From: Pseudarthrobacter sp. C4D7
GTDB lineage: Bacteria; Actinomycetota; Actinomycetes; Actinomycetales; Micrococcaceae
Assembly: GCF_013359725.1 (NCBI RefSeq)
Contig: NZ_JABFMW010000007.1
Coordinates: 90,852-154,851, forward strand
Reading direction: 5' to 3'
DNA length: 64,000 nucleotides
The notes under the pieces are model-generated. The model was not told the DNA's origin. It made no database searches and worked only from the letters and a program-made list of their open reading frames with translations. Position numbers and translations under genes: made by a program. This document shows positions 47,731-56,242 of the stretch, one piece after another (position 1 is the stretch's first letter; the number at the start of each line of letters is the position of its first letter).

Positions 47731-48629
47731 CCCAGGGCGCGGATGGTCCAGCTTGCGGCCTGGGACTGGCCGGGCTGCAGGTGCACCAGGTCCGTGCCTG
47801 AATGAAAGGCGTCCGGCGGGCAGGTCATCGGCTCAACGGCCAGGCCCAGCCGGTCCGGCCCCACGGGCTTGTCGGCGGTGTGCACCTGGACCCAGGGCCA
47901 TTCGGTGCCCCACTCGAGCTCCACACCGGTCCCCGACGGATCCATGACGCGTACCCGGGCCATGCCCGATGCCTCCCGGGCGATCTCGGTGAAGGCGTGG
48001 TCGATCTTCACCGGCCCCAGCCGCCGGGGCGACCTGAAGTCGAATGGATTCCCGTCCACCTGCCGCATGCCAACGGGCAGCAGCCGGTCCGGGGTTACGT
48101 CCAGGTAGGCCGCGGCCGGAAGTTCCAGCGACCAGTCATCCAGCGGGGCGGGACCGGCCACCAGGTAGGGGTGGGGGCATACGCCGTACGGTGCGGCAGC
48201 AGTGCCTGTGTTGACCGCCCGTACCGTGGCATGGAGGCCGTCGTCGGACAGCGAGTAAGTCACGGCAAGGTCCAGGTCCCCCGGGTAGGCGGGTCCGGCA
48301 GGGATGCGGCAGCCCAGCACGGCCCGGTCGGGCGCCGTTTCCAGCGCGTCCCATGACGCGTGGATGGCAAGCCCGTGCAGGGCAGCTCCGCGCTCGGGTT
48401 CATTGACGGCTGCGGCGTAGGACCTGCCCGCGTAGGCGTAGGTGCCGTCCGCCAGCCGGTTGGGCCAGGGCGCGCAGATGACGCCGCGGTAATCGGGGAC
48501 GGCCCCCTCTGGACCAAAGCCCACCACCAGGTCCCTGCCGCCGTGGCGCAGCTCGCGGAGGGCCCCGCCGCGCAAGGTGACGACGGCGGAGTACGGTCCG
48601 TGGGCGAGGTGGACTTCGGTTCCGGGCAT
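47727..48629 (-). CDS. aldose 1-epimerase family protein
   Basis: Galactose-mutarotase-like beta-sandwich, about 300 residues. Conserved: VICAPWPNRLADGTYAYAG (the N-R motif), GAALHGLA with a conserved His, GVCPHPYLVAG with the catalytic His, and the Glu-bearing C-terminal GLAVEPMTCPPDAF. It interconverts sugar anomers, speeding entry into catabolism. GGAGGG upstream of the ATG is a clear ribosome binding site. A LacI-type palindrome lies in its promoter region. Confidence 0.9.
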   Translation of the reverse strand: MPGTEVHLAHGPYSAVVTLRGGALRELRHGGRDLVVGFGPEGAVPDYRGVICAPWPNRLADGTYAYAGRSYAAAVNEPERGAALHGLAIHASWDALETAPDRAVLGCRIPAGPAYPGDLDLAVTYSLSDDGLHATVRAVNTGTAAAPYGVCPHPYLVAGPAPLDDWSLELPAAAYLDVTPDRLLPVGMRQVDGNPFDFRSPRRLGPVKIDHAFTEIAREASGMARVRVMDPSGTGVELEWGTEWPWVQVHTADKPVGPDRLGLAVEPMTCPPDAFHSGTDLVHLQPGQSQAASWTIRALG

Positions 48630-48650
48630 GGTTCCCTCCGCATCGAGATG

Positions 48651-48664
48651 TGTTAGCGCTCACC
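48651..48664. promoter_or_regulatory. LacI-family operator before aldose epimerase gene
   Basis: TGTTAGCGCTCACC: GTTAGC/GCTCAC, one mismatch around central CG. It lies 22 bp upstream of the epimerase ATG. Confidence 0.6.
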
Positions 48665-48697
48665 AGCGTACCGCACCGTTGATTCCGCACCCTTGGC

Positions 48698-48703
48698 TAC
48701 AGT
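48698..48703 (+). promoter_or_regulatory. -10 hexamer of a leaderless promoter
   Basis: TACAGT, seven bases before the ATG of the AlkD-like gene, without a ribosome binding site. Confidence 0.5.
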
Positions 48704-48710
48704 TGCCCCC

Positions 48711-49427
48711 ATGGACACGCCCGCAGACCAGTTCCTTATTTCCTTCGTCAGGAGCGCGCTCCTGGAGCACGCCGATCCCGCGCGTGCGGCGGCCGCCCAG
48801 GCCTACATGAAGTCCCGGATCCCGTCGCTGGGCGTCCGCGTACCTGACGTCCGGCGGATCGCGGCGCGGGCAGTGCGGGAGCATCCGCCACTGTCAGCGG
48901 CGCAGCTCCGCTCCACCGTGCTGGACCTGTGGCGCACCTCCACATACCGGGAGGAAAAGTACGCCGCGATCGACCTGACGGCGCACCGGCTCCTGGCCGC
49001 CGATCCGGACATGCTTGCTGTTTACGAGGAGATCATTCGGACCGGCGCCTGGTGGGACCTCGTCGATGGCGTGTCCGGCCGGATCTGCAGCCTGCTGCAG
49101 GCGCACCCACGGGAAATGTCCGGGATCCTCCGGCAGTGGAGCCAGGATCCGGACCACTGGATCCGACGGGCGGCCATCACCTCGCAGCTGCGGGCAAAGA
49201 AGGACACCGATCCGCAACTGCTCGCCGATGTCATCGAGCCGAACCTTGCGGACCAGGAGTTCTTCATCCAAAAGGCGATCGGCTGGGCGCTGCGGGAGTA
49301 CGGCAAGACGGCACCGGACTGGGTGGAAGCGTTCGCCACCCGGCACCGGGAGGCCATGAGTCCGTTGACGCGGCGGGAAGCCCTGCGCAGGATCAGCGGC
49401 GGGCCCCACGGCAGTAGCGGCTGCTAA
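48711..49427 (+). CDS. DNA alkylation repair protein (AlkD-like)
   Basis: HEAT-repeat DNA glycosylase family, about 238 residues. Seen: YMKSRIPSLGVRVPDVRRIAAR, YREEKYAAIDL, the catalytic-site region WWDLVDGVSGRICSLL with a conserved Trp and Asp, and DHWIRRAAITSQL plus FFIQKAIGWALREYGKTAPDWVEAF. It probably excises N-alkylated purines without base flipping. Start: the ATG of MDTPADQFL, placed seven bases after TACAGT; an in-frame TTG six codons earlier is the alternative. Its stop is shared with the convergent MptB gene (CTAA). Confidence 0.9.
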   Translation: MDTPADQFLISFVRSALLEHADPARAAAAQAYMKSRIPSLGVRVPDVRRIAARAVREHPPLSAAQLRSTVLDLWRTSTYREEKYAAIDLTAHRLLAADPDMLAVYEEIIRTGAWWDLVDGVSGRICSLLQAHPREMSGILRQWSQDPDHWIRRAAITSQLRAKKDTDPQLLADVIEPNLADQEFFIQKAIGWALREYGKTAPDWVEAFATRHREAMSPLTRREALRRISGGPHGSSGC

Positions 49428-50980
49428 ATCACCGGACGTTCGACGACGGGCTGGTGCGACTTGCGGAACAGCCTGCGCGTGCCGGGGTCCCAGAAGATCA
49501 GGTACAGGGCGAAGAGGAGGGCTGTCAGGGCTGCCGCGATGCGGGCAAGCGCGAGGGCAAAGCCGAGGTCCTGGGTCTGCAGGTAGGGAAAAACATCCAG
49601 CTGGTCCGAGATGGCGTAGATCATGAAGAAGGACACCACGAAGTAGAGGGCCTTAACCTGCCAGTCATTGCGGATGCCCGTGACGGCGAACAGCGGAATC
49701 AGCCACACGACATACCAGGCCTGGATGATGGGGGCCAGCAGGACCACGGCGGCCAGGGCAAGCGTCAGGCGCCGCATGATGCGGTCGTAGTCCCCCTTGA
49801 AGATCTGCCAGGCGGCAACGCCCACCGCAAGCAGCTTCCCGGCGTCGAACACCCACCCGGCGGGCACCGAGCCATCGAACCCGAAAGCGTGCGCCAGGGA
49901 CCCCACCACCATGCCGATCAGGCCCACAGGGGCATACCAGATGGAGATACTGCCCGGCGCGGAAAGTCCGTTGATCCAGCCGAAGCCAAAGCCGTTGACC
50001 ATGCTCATGGCCGTCAGCAGCGCCAGGCTCAGGCCTCCCGTCAGCGCCCAGAAGGCAACTTTCCGGAGCCAGCCGGCATGCCGCCCGGCCCAGAGGAGCC
50101 CGATGAACGGCAGGAACACGATGGTGATGGGCTTCACGGCGATGGACAGGGTCACCAGGACGATGCCGCGGACCTGGCGCCGCGTCGCCGAATAGTAGAG
50201 GCCTGCGAGGGCCAGCCCGATCATCAGGGAGTCGTTGTGGACGCTGGCGATGAAGTTGGTGAGGAAGAGCGGGTTGGCCACGGTCAGCCAGAGGGCACGG
50301 TGCGGGTTCACGCCATGGAGTTCGGCGAGCCGGGGTACATAGATGACGCAGAGCACCACGCCGGCCAGTGCCACCAGCCGGAAGAGCATGACGCATGCCT
50401 CCGGCTGGACGTTGGTGGCCCAGACAACGAACTGCTCGATCCACAGGAACAGCTGCCCGTAGGGAACCGGCGCCTCGGTCCACATTTTGTCGGCGCCCAG
50501 CTGGAAGTAGTTGGACAGGGCGGAGATACCGTTTTCGTACGGGTTGAAGCCCTCCACCATCAGGCGCCCCTGCCCGATGTAGGCGTAGACATCCCGGCTG
50601 AACAACGGCACGCTGAACATCATGGGCAGCCCCCATGCCACCACTGCGGACAGGGTTGCCCTGCGTGCCTGTTCGCCCCACACACGCACTTTCTGGCCCA
50701 GCCGCAGCCAGGCACGCACCAGGAGCATCCCGCCGGCGGCCACCAAAACAATGGACAGCGCCACGCCCGGAGCCTCGGTCCGCATCCAGATGAAAACGGG
50801 CATGCGGCGCAGTTCGGAGACCGGGGCCAGCCATCCCACGCCAATGGAGCCGATCATCATAAACATGGAGCCCAGGAAGCCGGCAATCAGGGGCGACAGC
50901 GGATTGTCCACCTGGGCGCTGCCCGTTCCGGCACTGCCGGCCGCCGCCATCTCCCCCGTTGCGGGCACAGGCGCCGTCAT
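49424..50980 (-). CDS. polyprenol-phosphomannose-dependent alpha-1,6-mannosyltransferase, MptB-like
   Basis: Polytopic glycosyltransferase of about 518 residues with roughly 12-13 hydrophobic segments. The GT-C acid motif follows the first helices (PLFSRDVYAYIGQGRLMVEGFNPYENG), and ANPLFLTNFIASVHNDSLMIGLALAG and PIIQAWYVVWLIPLF are typical of the MptA/MptB family, which builds the mannan core of lipomannan/lipoglycan. The ATG at 50980 (MTAPVPATGE) is chosen; an in-frame TTG lies five codons upstream. Neither has a convincing ribosome binding site. Confidence 0.85.
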   Translation of the reverse strand: MTAPVPATGEMAAAGSAGTGSAQVDNPLSPLIAGFLGSMFMMIGSIGVGWLAPVSELRRMPVFIWMRTEAPGVALSIVLVAAGGMLLVRAWLRLGQKVRVWGEQARRATLSAVVAWGLPMMFSVPLFSRDVYAYIGQGRLMVEGFNPYENGISALSNYFQLGADKMWTEAPVPYGQLFLWIEQFVVWATNVQPEACVMLFRLVALAGVVLCVIYVPRLAELHGVNPHRALWLTVANPLFLTNFIASVHNDSLMIGLALAGLYYSATRRQVRGIVLVTLSIAVKPITIVFLPFIGLLWAGRHAGWLRKVAFWALTGGLSLALLTAMSMVNGFGFGWINGLSAPGSISIWYAPVGLIGMVVGSLAHAFGFDGSVPAGWVFDAGKLLAVGVAAWQIFKGDYDRIMRRLTLALAAVVLLAPIIQAWYVVWLIPLFAVTGIRNDWQVKALYFVVSFFMIYAISDQLDVFPYLQTQDLGFALALARIAAALTALLFALYLIFWDPGTRRLFRKSHQPVVERPVI

Positions 50981-51123
50981 CTCAGGATCGTCCAATCTTT
51001 ATGCGTTTTGCGCGGTCCACCCGGCGGGCCGCGCAGGCCGGCCGGGACACGTTTAAGGGCGGAAGGGCGACCCGCCGCATACCCGAAATCCTAGCATCGG
51101 CAGGGTGCCCGGACGTGTAACGG

Positions 51124-51129
51124 TAGGCT
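51124..51129 (+). promoter_or_regulatory. -10 hexamer of a leaderless promoter
   Basis: TAGGCT, with the 6-nt spacer GGTCCG before the GTG start of orn. Confidence 0.55.
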
Positions 51130-51135
51130 GGTCCG

Positions 51136-51765
51136 GTGCCTATATCTAACGAACGAATCGTCTGGATCGACTGCGAAATGACCGGCCTGGACATCAAAAA
51201 CGATGCACTGATAGAGGTGGCAGCACTGGTCACCGATTCGGAGCTGAACATCCTGGGCGACGGTGTTGACGTCGTCATCAAACCCGACGACGCGGCCGTG
51301 GCCCAGATGTCCGACTTCGTGCGCGACATGCACACCAAATCAGGGCTGCTCGCGGAGCTGCCGCACGGCAGGACCATGGCGGAAGCAGAAGCCGCCGTCA
51401 TGGAGTACATCTCCGCCTGGGTCCCGGACCCGCGCAAAGCGCCGCTGGGCGGCAACTCGGTGGGCACCGACCGCGTGTTCCTGTCCCGCGACATGCCTGC
51501 CGTCGTGGAGCACCTGCACTACCGGGTCATCGACGTCAGCACCATCAAGGAGCTCTCGCGGCGCTGGTTCGCCCGGGCGTATTTCCAGTCGCCGGCCAAA
51601 AAGGGCGGCCACCGCGCGCTGGGAGACATCAAGGATTCCATCGATGAGCTCCGGTACTACCGGGAGGCAGTGTTCGTCCCCGCACCCGGGCCGGACAGCG
51701 CCACCGCCCAAAAAATCGCCCGCGGCATCGCCAACGAGGACGCGGCGGACCAGCCCGGAAAGTAA
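51136..51765 (+). CDS. orn: oligoribonuclease
   Basis: 3'-5' exoribonuclease that degrades 2-5 nt RNAs and pGpG; DEDDh family, 209 residues. Asp12 and Glu14 are in IVWIDCEMTGLD; GGNSVGTDRVFLSRDMP carries the second Asp; HRALGDIKDSIDELRYYR has the catalytic His and last Asp. The GTG start sits at a leaderless-type promoter. The following region holds an inverted repeat and tRNA-His. Confidence 0.96.
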   Translation: MPISNERIVWIDCEMTGLDIKNDALIEVAALVTDSELNILGDGVDVVIKPDDAAVAQMSDFVRDMHTKSGLLAELPHGRTMAEAEAAVMEYISAWVPDPRKAPLGGNSVGTDRVFLSRDMPAVVEHLHYRVIDVSTIKELSRRWFARAYFQSPAKKGGHRALGDIKDSIDELRYYREAVFVPAPGPDSATAQKIARGIANEDAADQPGK

Positions 51766-51776
51766 TCTGCGCCACG

Positions 51777-51799
51777 TTTGACCGAAATTTTGGGTCAAA
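51777..51799. repeat. inverted repeat downstream of orn
   Basis: TTTGACC and GGTCAAA, a perfect 7-bp pair around a 9-nt AT-rich spacer. It could be a weak orn terminator or a protein-binding site upstream of tRNA-His. Confidence 0.4.
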
Positions 51800-51895
51800 T
51801 CGCAGAAAGTGGACAAAGCACCCCTTCGGAGCAGGTAAGCTGTTTGAGTTGCGTTTCCAGGGAGCCACTCCGGTGGAAGTCCCTTGAGGCACATG

Positions 51896-51968
51896 GTGGG
51901 CGTAGCTCAGTTGGCAGAGCGCCTGGTTGTGGTCCAGGAGGTCGCGGGTTCAACCCCCGTCGCTCACC
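51896..51968 (+). tRNA. tRNA-His (GTG)
   Basis: Acceptor GTGGGCG / CGCTCAC with a G-U pair, anticodon arm CCTGG-TTGTGGT-CCAGG with anticodon GTG, T-arm CGCGGGTTCAACCCCCG. A genomic G precedes position 1 and faces discriminator C, as required for the tRNA-His G-1. CCA is not encoded. Confidence 0.97.
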
Positions 51969-51998
51969 CTCACGGGGCGGCTTATGCAGCCGTCAATG

Positions 51999-52037
51999 AA
52001 GGAGGCCGCACCGGATATCCGGTGCGGCCTCCTTTTT
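51999..52037 (+). terminator. intrinsic terminator of tRNA-His
   Basis: A perfect 36-bp palindrome centred on GGATATCC with AAGGAGGCCGCACC arms, ending in TTTTT. Confidence 0.92.
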
Positions 52038-52098
52038 CGTGCCCTACCGGGTACGTGCACCGCAGCCGGGGACACCGCGAAGCCGAAGGACTACTGAT

Positions 52099-52671
52099 AT
52101 GACCGTTCTGCCGATCACCATCTGGGGCGAGCCTGTCCTCCACCGCCGCGCCGCCGAGGTGGAGGTGTTCGACGACGGGCTCCGCACCCTGATTGCCGAC
52201 ATGTTTGAAACCAATGACGCCGCCAACGGGGTTGGGCTGGCCGCCCCGCAGGTGGGCGTCGGCAAGCGGCTGTTTGTCTACAAGTACGCCAATGAGGATG
52301 GCGCTCCCCCCACCGGCGTCGTGGTCAATCCCGTCCTGACCCTGTCCAAGGTCTCCGGCGCTGCGCCCGACCCCGACGAGGAAGAAGAGGGTTGCCTGTC
52401 CTTCCCGGGCGAGCAGTACCCGCTCAAACGGGCCGAATGGGCCCGCGTGGAGGGTTTCGACGGATTCGGTGAACCGGTGCGGTTCGAAGCCACCGGCTGG
52501 TTTGCCAGGGTGATCCAGCACGAGTACGACCACCTCGATGGAAAGCTGTACGTCAACCGACTCCTGGACCGGTATTCCCGCAAGGCCATGAAGCAGGTCA
52601 AGAAAAACGGTTGGGGCGTGCCGGGACTGACCTGGATGCCCGGCGTTGATCCGGACCCGTTCGGCCACTGA
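52099..52671 (+). CDS. def: peptide deformylase
   Basis: Fe/Zn metalloprotease that removes the formyl group from nascent proteins; about 190 residues. Motif 1 GVGLAAPQVG, motif 2 EEGCLSFPG (metal Cys), motif 3 QHEYDHLDGKLY (two His, catalytic Glu) are all intact. The ATG at 52099 has AAGGA eight bases upstream; the longer in-frame reading from 52039 would start at the foot of the tRNA-His terminator. Confidence 0.96.
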   Translation: MTVLPITIWGEPVLHRRAAEVEVFDDGLRTLIADMFETNDAANGVGLAAPQVGVGKRLFVYKYANEDGAPPTGVVVNPVLTLSKVSGAAPDPDEEEEGCLSFPGEQYPLKRAEWARVEGFDGFGEPVRFEATGWFARVIQHEYDHLDGKLYVNRLLDRYSRKAMKQVKKNGWGVPGLTWMPGVDPDPFGH

Positions 52672-52716
52672 CCGTATCGGCTTCCGACCGCAAAGGTCTG
52701 GGGCCGGCGGATCCGG

Positions 52717-53514
52717 TCAGCCTGCGCTGATGGTCTGCTGCTGGGGACAGGAGGCCAGGACGCGCGTCATGGCATCCTTCTCTGCCGCCGTCACCCACAG
52801 CCCGTAGGCAGTCTTCACGGAAATCTGCCTGGCCACGTAATGGCAGCGGATCGCCGTGTTCTTCGGGAGCCAGGTGGCGGCGTCGCCGGCGCTCTTTTGC
52901 TGGTTTGCGGCTCCGTCCGCCGCGATGAGGTTCAGCGGATCGTTGGCCAGGCTCTGGCGTTCCTTGAGGTCCAGCCGCTGGGCGCCCTTTTGCCACGCAT
53001 CGCCGAGCGCCACGACGTGGTCGATCTGGACCGCCCGGCTGCTCTCGGAACCGCGCCGGAAATCGATGGCCTGTCCCGTATAGGGTTCCCGGAAGTGCCC
53101 GGCCGTCACCTTGCAGGTAGAACCCTCGGAAAAGACAACATCGGCGAGGTCCCGGCGGAGGATGTCATTGCGGGTATCGCAGCCGTTGCGGTCAACATCC
53201 AGCCAGGCCTGGCCGAAGGCTTCCCGGCTGTAGTCGGTGGCGGGTGCACGGCCTTTGACTGCCAGGCCGTCCAGGGCCGCAAGGGCGCTGCCGGCCGGGA
53301 CCGTGTTGGGTTCGTGGACCGGTTTCATGAATGCGGGATCGAAGACCGGCGCCTCCGTGGGTCCTTCCGCCGCGGGACCGGCTGCCGCGAACTGCCCGGC
53401 GGTGAAGAACCAGAAAAGCGCCGCAATGATTGACACTGCGGCCGTCGCGAGGATTGCCCAGGCTTGCCGGGAACGGCGGCGGGCGCGGCGGTAGGCAGAC
53501 CAGCTGACGGTCAT
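52717..53514 (-). CDS. HNH endonuclease family protein (DUF1524), membrane-anchored or secreted
   Basis: About 265 residues. One hydrophobic N-terminal segment (WAILATAAVSIIAALFWFF) suggests a signal or anchor, so the domain is probably outside the cell. The nuclease core shows VQIDHVVALGDAWQKGA (catalytic Asp-His), SLANDPLNLIAADGAANQQKSAGDAATWLP (the Asn and the Lys) and two Cys pairs (NGCDTRNDIL, STCKV) that could form disulfides. Members are common secreted nucleases in actinobacteria, perhaps for nutrient DNA. No ribosome binding site seen. Confidence 0.85.
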   Translation of the reverse strand: MTVSWSAYRRARRRSRQAWAILATAAVSIIAALFWFFTAGQFAAAGPAAEGPTEAPVFDPAFMKPVHEPNTVPAGSALAALDGLAVKGRAPATDYSREAFGQAWLDVDRNGCDTRNDILRRDLADVVFSEGSTCKVTAGHFREPYTGQAIDFRRGSESSRAVQIDHVVALGDAWQKGAQRLDLKERQSLANDPLNLIAADGAANQQKSAGDAATWLPKNTAIRCHYVARQISVKTAYGLWVTAAEKDAMTRVLASCPQQQTISAG

Positions 53515-53640
53515 GGGGATGACGCCGGGAAGGGAAAGTCAGGCACCCCAAGAGACTAGGACAGAGGGCACGTCCGTCCGGCGATATCCACAGTGTTGAG
53601 GACGAGTGATGGGTCACAGCGCCGGTTGGTGGCCGACGGA

Positions 53641-53850
53641 TTACTGTTCCCTGGTGACCCTTCGGAGGTCTTCTTCCGCAACGGCCAGCAGGTTCTCGAG
53701 CTGACTCACCCGCTCGTCGGTGACGTCGCCGGTCTTCTGGGCGGCACGGGCGTGCTCAAGCAGCCGCACGGCTTCCTTATGGTTGGCTTTCGCCACGTCC
53801 AGGGCGTGCTCAAGGGTGGTCTCGTGCTGAAGCGTCGATTCGTTGTCCAT
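53641..53850 (-). CDS. small helical protein of unknown function
   Basis: 69 residues, almost entirely charged and helical (MDNESTLQHETTLEHALDVA ... RVSQLENLLAVAEEDLRRVTREQ) with heptad-like spacing of Leu/Ala, so probably a short coiled coil. No family recognised. CACACT lies six bases before the ATG, a weak leaderless promoter. It stands alone between an HNH gene and the GAPDH gene on the same strand. Confidence 0.55.
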   Translation of the reverse strand: MDNESTLQHETTLEHALDVAKANHKEAVRLLEHARAAQKTGDVTDERVSQLENLLAVAEEDLRRVTREQ

Positions 53851-53924
53851 GGCACCAGTGTGGTCCCGATTCCCGGCTGATTCCAGAGAACCAGCCGGGA
53901 ATTCGCTGGATGCGAAAAAATTGG

Positions 53925-55403
53925 CTAGACGGCGATCGCGGCCAGGGCGGCTGCGCTTTCCTTGGCCGGGAACGATGGCGGGTTCACGCCTGCCATCTCT
54001 TCCATGACGCGGACCACCTGGCAGCTGTAGCCGAACTCGTTGTCGTACCAGACGTAGAGGACCAGGTTCTTGTCCGTGGACACGGTGGCCAGGCCGTCCA
54101 CGATCCCGGCGCGGCGGGATCCCACGAAGTCGGTGGAGACAACCTCGGGCGAGTCGATGTAGTCGATCTGCTTGCGCAGGTCCGAGTGCAGCGACATTTC
54201 GCGCAGGTAGTTGTTGACCTCGTCCTTGGTGGTGCCGTTTTCAAGGGTGAGGTTCAGGATGGCCAGGGACACGTCCGGGGTAGGGACGCGGATGGAGCTG
54301 CCGGTGAGCTTGCCCAGGAGTTCGGGCAGGGCCTTGGCTACTGCCTTGGCGGCACCGGTTTCCGTGATAACCATGTTCAGCGCAGCGGAGCGGCCGCGGC
54401 GGTCGCCCTTGTGGAAGTTGTCGATCAGGTTCTGGTCGTTGGTGAAGGAGTGGACGGTTTCCACGTGGCCGTGGACCACGCCGAACTTGTCGTTGATGGC
54501 CTTCAGGACCGGGGTGATGGCGTTGGTGGTGCAGGACGCAGCAGAAACGATCTTGTCCGAGTCCGTAATGTCCCGATGGTTGATGCCGTGGACGATGTTC
54601 TTCAGTTCGCCCTTGCCCGGCGCGGTCAGCAGGACCCGTGCAACGCCCTTGCTCTGGAGGTGCTGGGACAGGCCCTCGGCGTCGCGCCAGCGGCCGGTGT
54701 TGTCCACTACCAGGGCATTGTTGATGCCGTAGGCGGTGTAGTCGATCGTGGCGGGGTCGTTCGAGTAGATGACCTGGATCTGGACGCCATTGGCCGTGAT
54801 GGTGTTGGCGTCCTCGTCGATCCGGATGGTGCCTTCGAAGGAGCCGTGGACGGAGTCGCGGCGCAGCAGGCTGGCACGCTTGGAGAGGTCGTTGTCGGAC
54901 CCGCGGCGCACCACGATGGCACGCAGGCGCAGCCCGTGGCCACCGCCTGCCTTCTCGATGAGGATGCGGGCCAGGAGGCGGCCGATGCGGCCAAAACCGT
55001 ACAGGACGACGTCGGTGCTGGTGCGGTCATCGCCGCCGCGCTTGCCGACGATCTCGGCGAGCTCTGCGCGGAGGAACTCCTCCAGGGTGGCGCCGTTTCC
55101 CTCTTCCTTGAACTTCTGGTTCAGGCGGGCGATGTCGATCGCGGCGGCACCAAGCTCAAGGCCGGCCAGTGTGTCCAGCAGGGGCGCCGTGTCCTCCAGG
55201 AGCAGTTCGTCCTTGCTCATCCGGCGTGCGAAGCGGTGTGCCTTGAGGATGTTCATGGTGGACTTGTTGATCAGGCTCCGGCCGTGGATGCTGGTCACCA
55301 CGTTGTTTTCGCGGTACAGCCTGCCGATCACCGGGATCATGGCCTCGGCGAGGGCCTCCCGGCCCATCCACGTATCAAGACAAGAATCAGACGTCTGGCT
55401 CAC
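53925..55403 (-). CDS. gap: glyceraldehyde-3-phosphate dehydrogenase, long form (GapB-like)
   Basis: NAD(P)-dependent GAPDH of about 492 residues, roughly 150 longer than the usual 330-340. The standard domain starts near residue 128 (VVLYGFGRIGRLLARIL). The catalytic Cys is in VSAASCTTNAITP near residue 291, and VWYDNEFGYSCQVVRVMEEM closes the domain. The first 125 residues form a helical extension (MGREALAEAMIPVIGRLYRENNVV...). This length matches Corynebacterium GapB as I remember it, linked to gluconeogenesis. The GTG start (MSQTSDSCLD) is the longest sensible one. Confidence 0.92.
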   Translation of the reverse strand: MSQTSDSCLDTWMGREALAEAMIPVIGRLYRENNVVTSIHGRSLINKSTMNILKAHRFARRMSKDELLLEDTAPLLDTLAGLELGAAAIDIARLNQKFKEEGNGATLEEFLRAELAEIVGKRGGDDRTSTDVVLYGFGRIGRLLARILIEKAGGGHGLRLRAIVVRRGSDNDLSKRASLLRRDSVHGSFEGTIRIDEDANTITANGVQIQVIYSNDPATIDYTAYGINNALVVDNTGRWRDAEGLSQHLQSKGVARVLLTAPGKGELKNIVHGINHRDITDSDKIVSAASCTTNAITPVLKAINDKFGVVHGHVETVHSFTNDQNLIDNFHKGDRRGRSAALNMVITETGAAKAVAKALPELLGKLTGSSIRVPTPDVSLAILNLTLENGTTKDEVNNYLREMSLHSDLRKQIDYIDSPEVVSTDFVGSRRAGIVDGLATVSTDKNLVLYVWYDNEFGYSCQVVRVMEEMAGVNPPSFPAKESAAALAAIAV

Positions 55404-55515
55404 AGAAATACCTTCCTCGGTTCAGCCGTGTACGTCTTCGTACACGGATGTAGGCCACCTGATGATGTCCAGGGGCACCGGCGCCTGCAGGGATGGCCCC
55501 CAGGCGCCCGGATCG

Positions 55516-55560
55516 CGTGAAAAGAAAAACCGCCGGCTGCTGACGCAACTTTCGGCGGTA
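55516..55560 (-). terminator. terminator of tspO
   Basis: On the minus strand ACCGCCG pairs with CGGCGGT across a 17-nt loop and is followed by TTTTCTTTTC. It sits between tspO and the GAPDH gene. Confidence 0.75.
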
Positions 55561-55662
55561 GAACTCCTGCGTCCGGGATCCATTCTAATTTGGCCCGCTG
55601 CAGGGAACACGCTTGCGCTGCGTGAAATCACTCACATGGACAGCGGAGGCGGTTCCGGAGCC

Positions 55663-56196
55663 TTAGTTGTGGATCGCCGCATAGAGGTTAAGGCTGGCGG
55701 AGAACACCAGCCAGGAAAAGTACGGCAATACAAGGTATCCGGCGGTGGCGTCCACCGGCCCGAAACGCAGGATCAGGAATGCCAGGGTGGCGGTGAGCAG
55801 GCAGATGACCGCAAAGGCAGCCCAGAGGGCGGACACTCCCAGCAGCGGGTACAGGGCGAAGAAGGTCAGCGGCCATGCGGTGTTGAGCAACAGCTGCACC
55901 ACGTAACCGGCACGGGTAACCCCGGACAGGCCCCCTTTGCGCCACACCAGCCAGGCCGCCAGCGCTACCCCGGCATAGAGCACAACCCACGCACTGCGGA
56001 ACATCCACGACGGCGGCATCCACGGCGCCTTCAGCGAACCGGCGTACCAGCCGCCGGAATTCAGGATGATGGGAACAGAGGCGGCCACCCATGCAAGGGC
56101 TGAGAGGGCCAGGAAACCGGCGAGGGCGATGCCTTGGGAGCGGATGCCGGGAATGCCCGCTGCGGATGCGGGTCTTGTTTCAGGAATTACGGGCAC
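55663..56196 (-). CDS. tspO: TspO/MBR family membrane protein
   Basis: About 177 residues with five transmembrane segments, typical of the TspO translocator family that binds porphyrins and other tetrapyrrole-like ligands. Family signatures: YAGSLKAPWMPPSWMFRSAW with the conserved Pro/Trp loop, VVQLLLNTAWPLTFFALYPLLG (the WP/F helix) and LVLPYFSWLVFSASLNLYAAIHN at the end. GTG start. Own terminator downstream. Confidence 0.92.
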   Translation of the reverse strand: MPVIPETRPASAAGIPGIRSQGIALAGFLALSALAWVAASVPIILNSGGWYAGSLKAPWMPPSWMFRSAWVVLYAGVALAAWLVWRKGGLSGVTRAGYVVQLLLNTAWPLTFFALYPLLGVSALWAAFAVICLLTATLAFLILRFGPVDATAGYLVLPYFSWLVFSASLNLYAAIHN

Positions 56197-56242
56197 GGTT
56201 CAGGATCCCCGACGCATAGCGCGTGGTCAAACGCGGTTTTGT

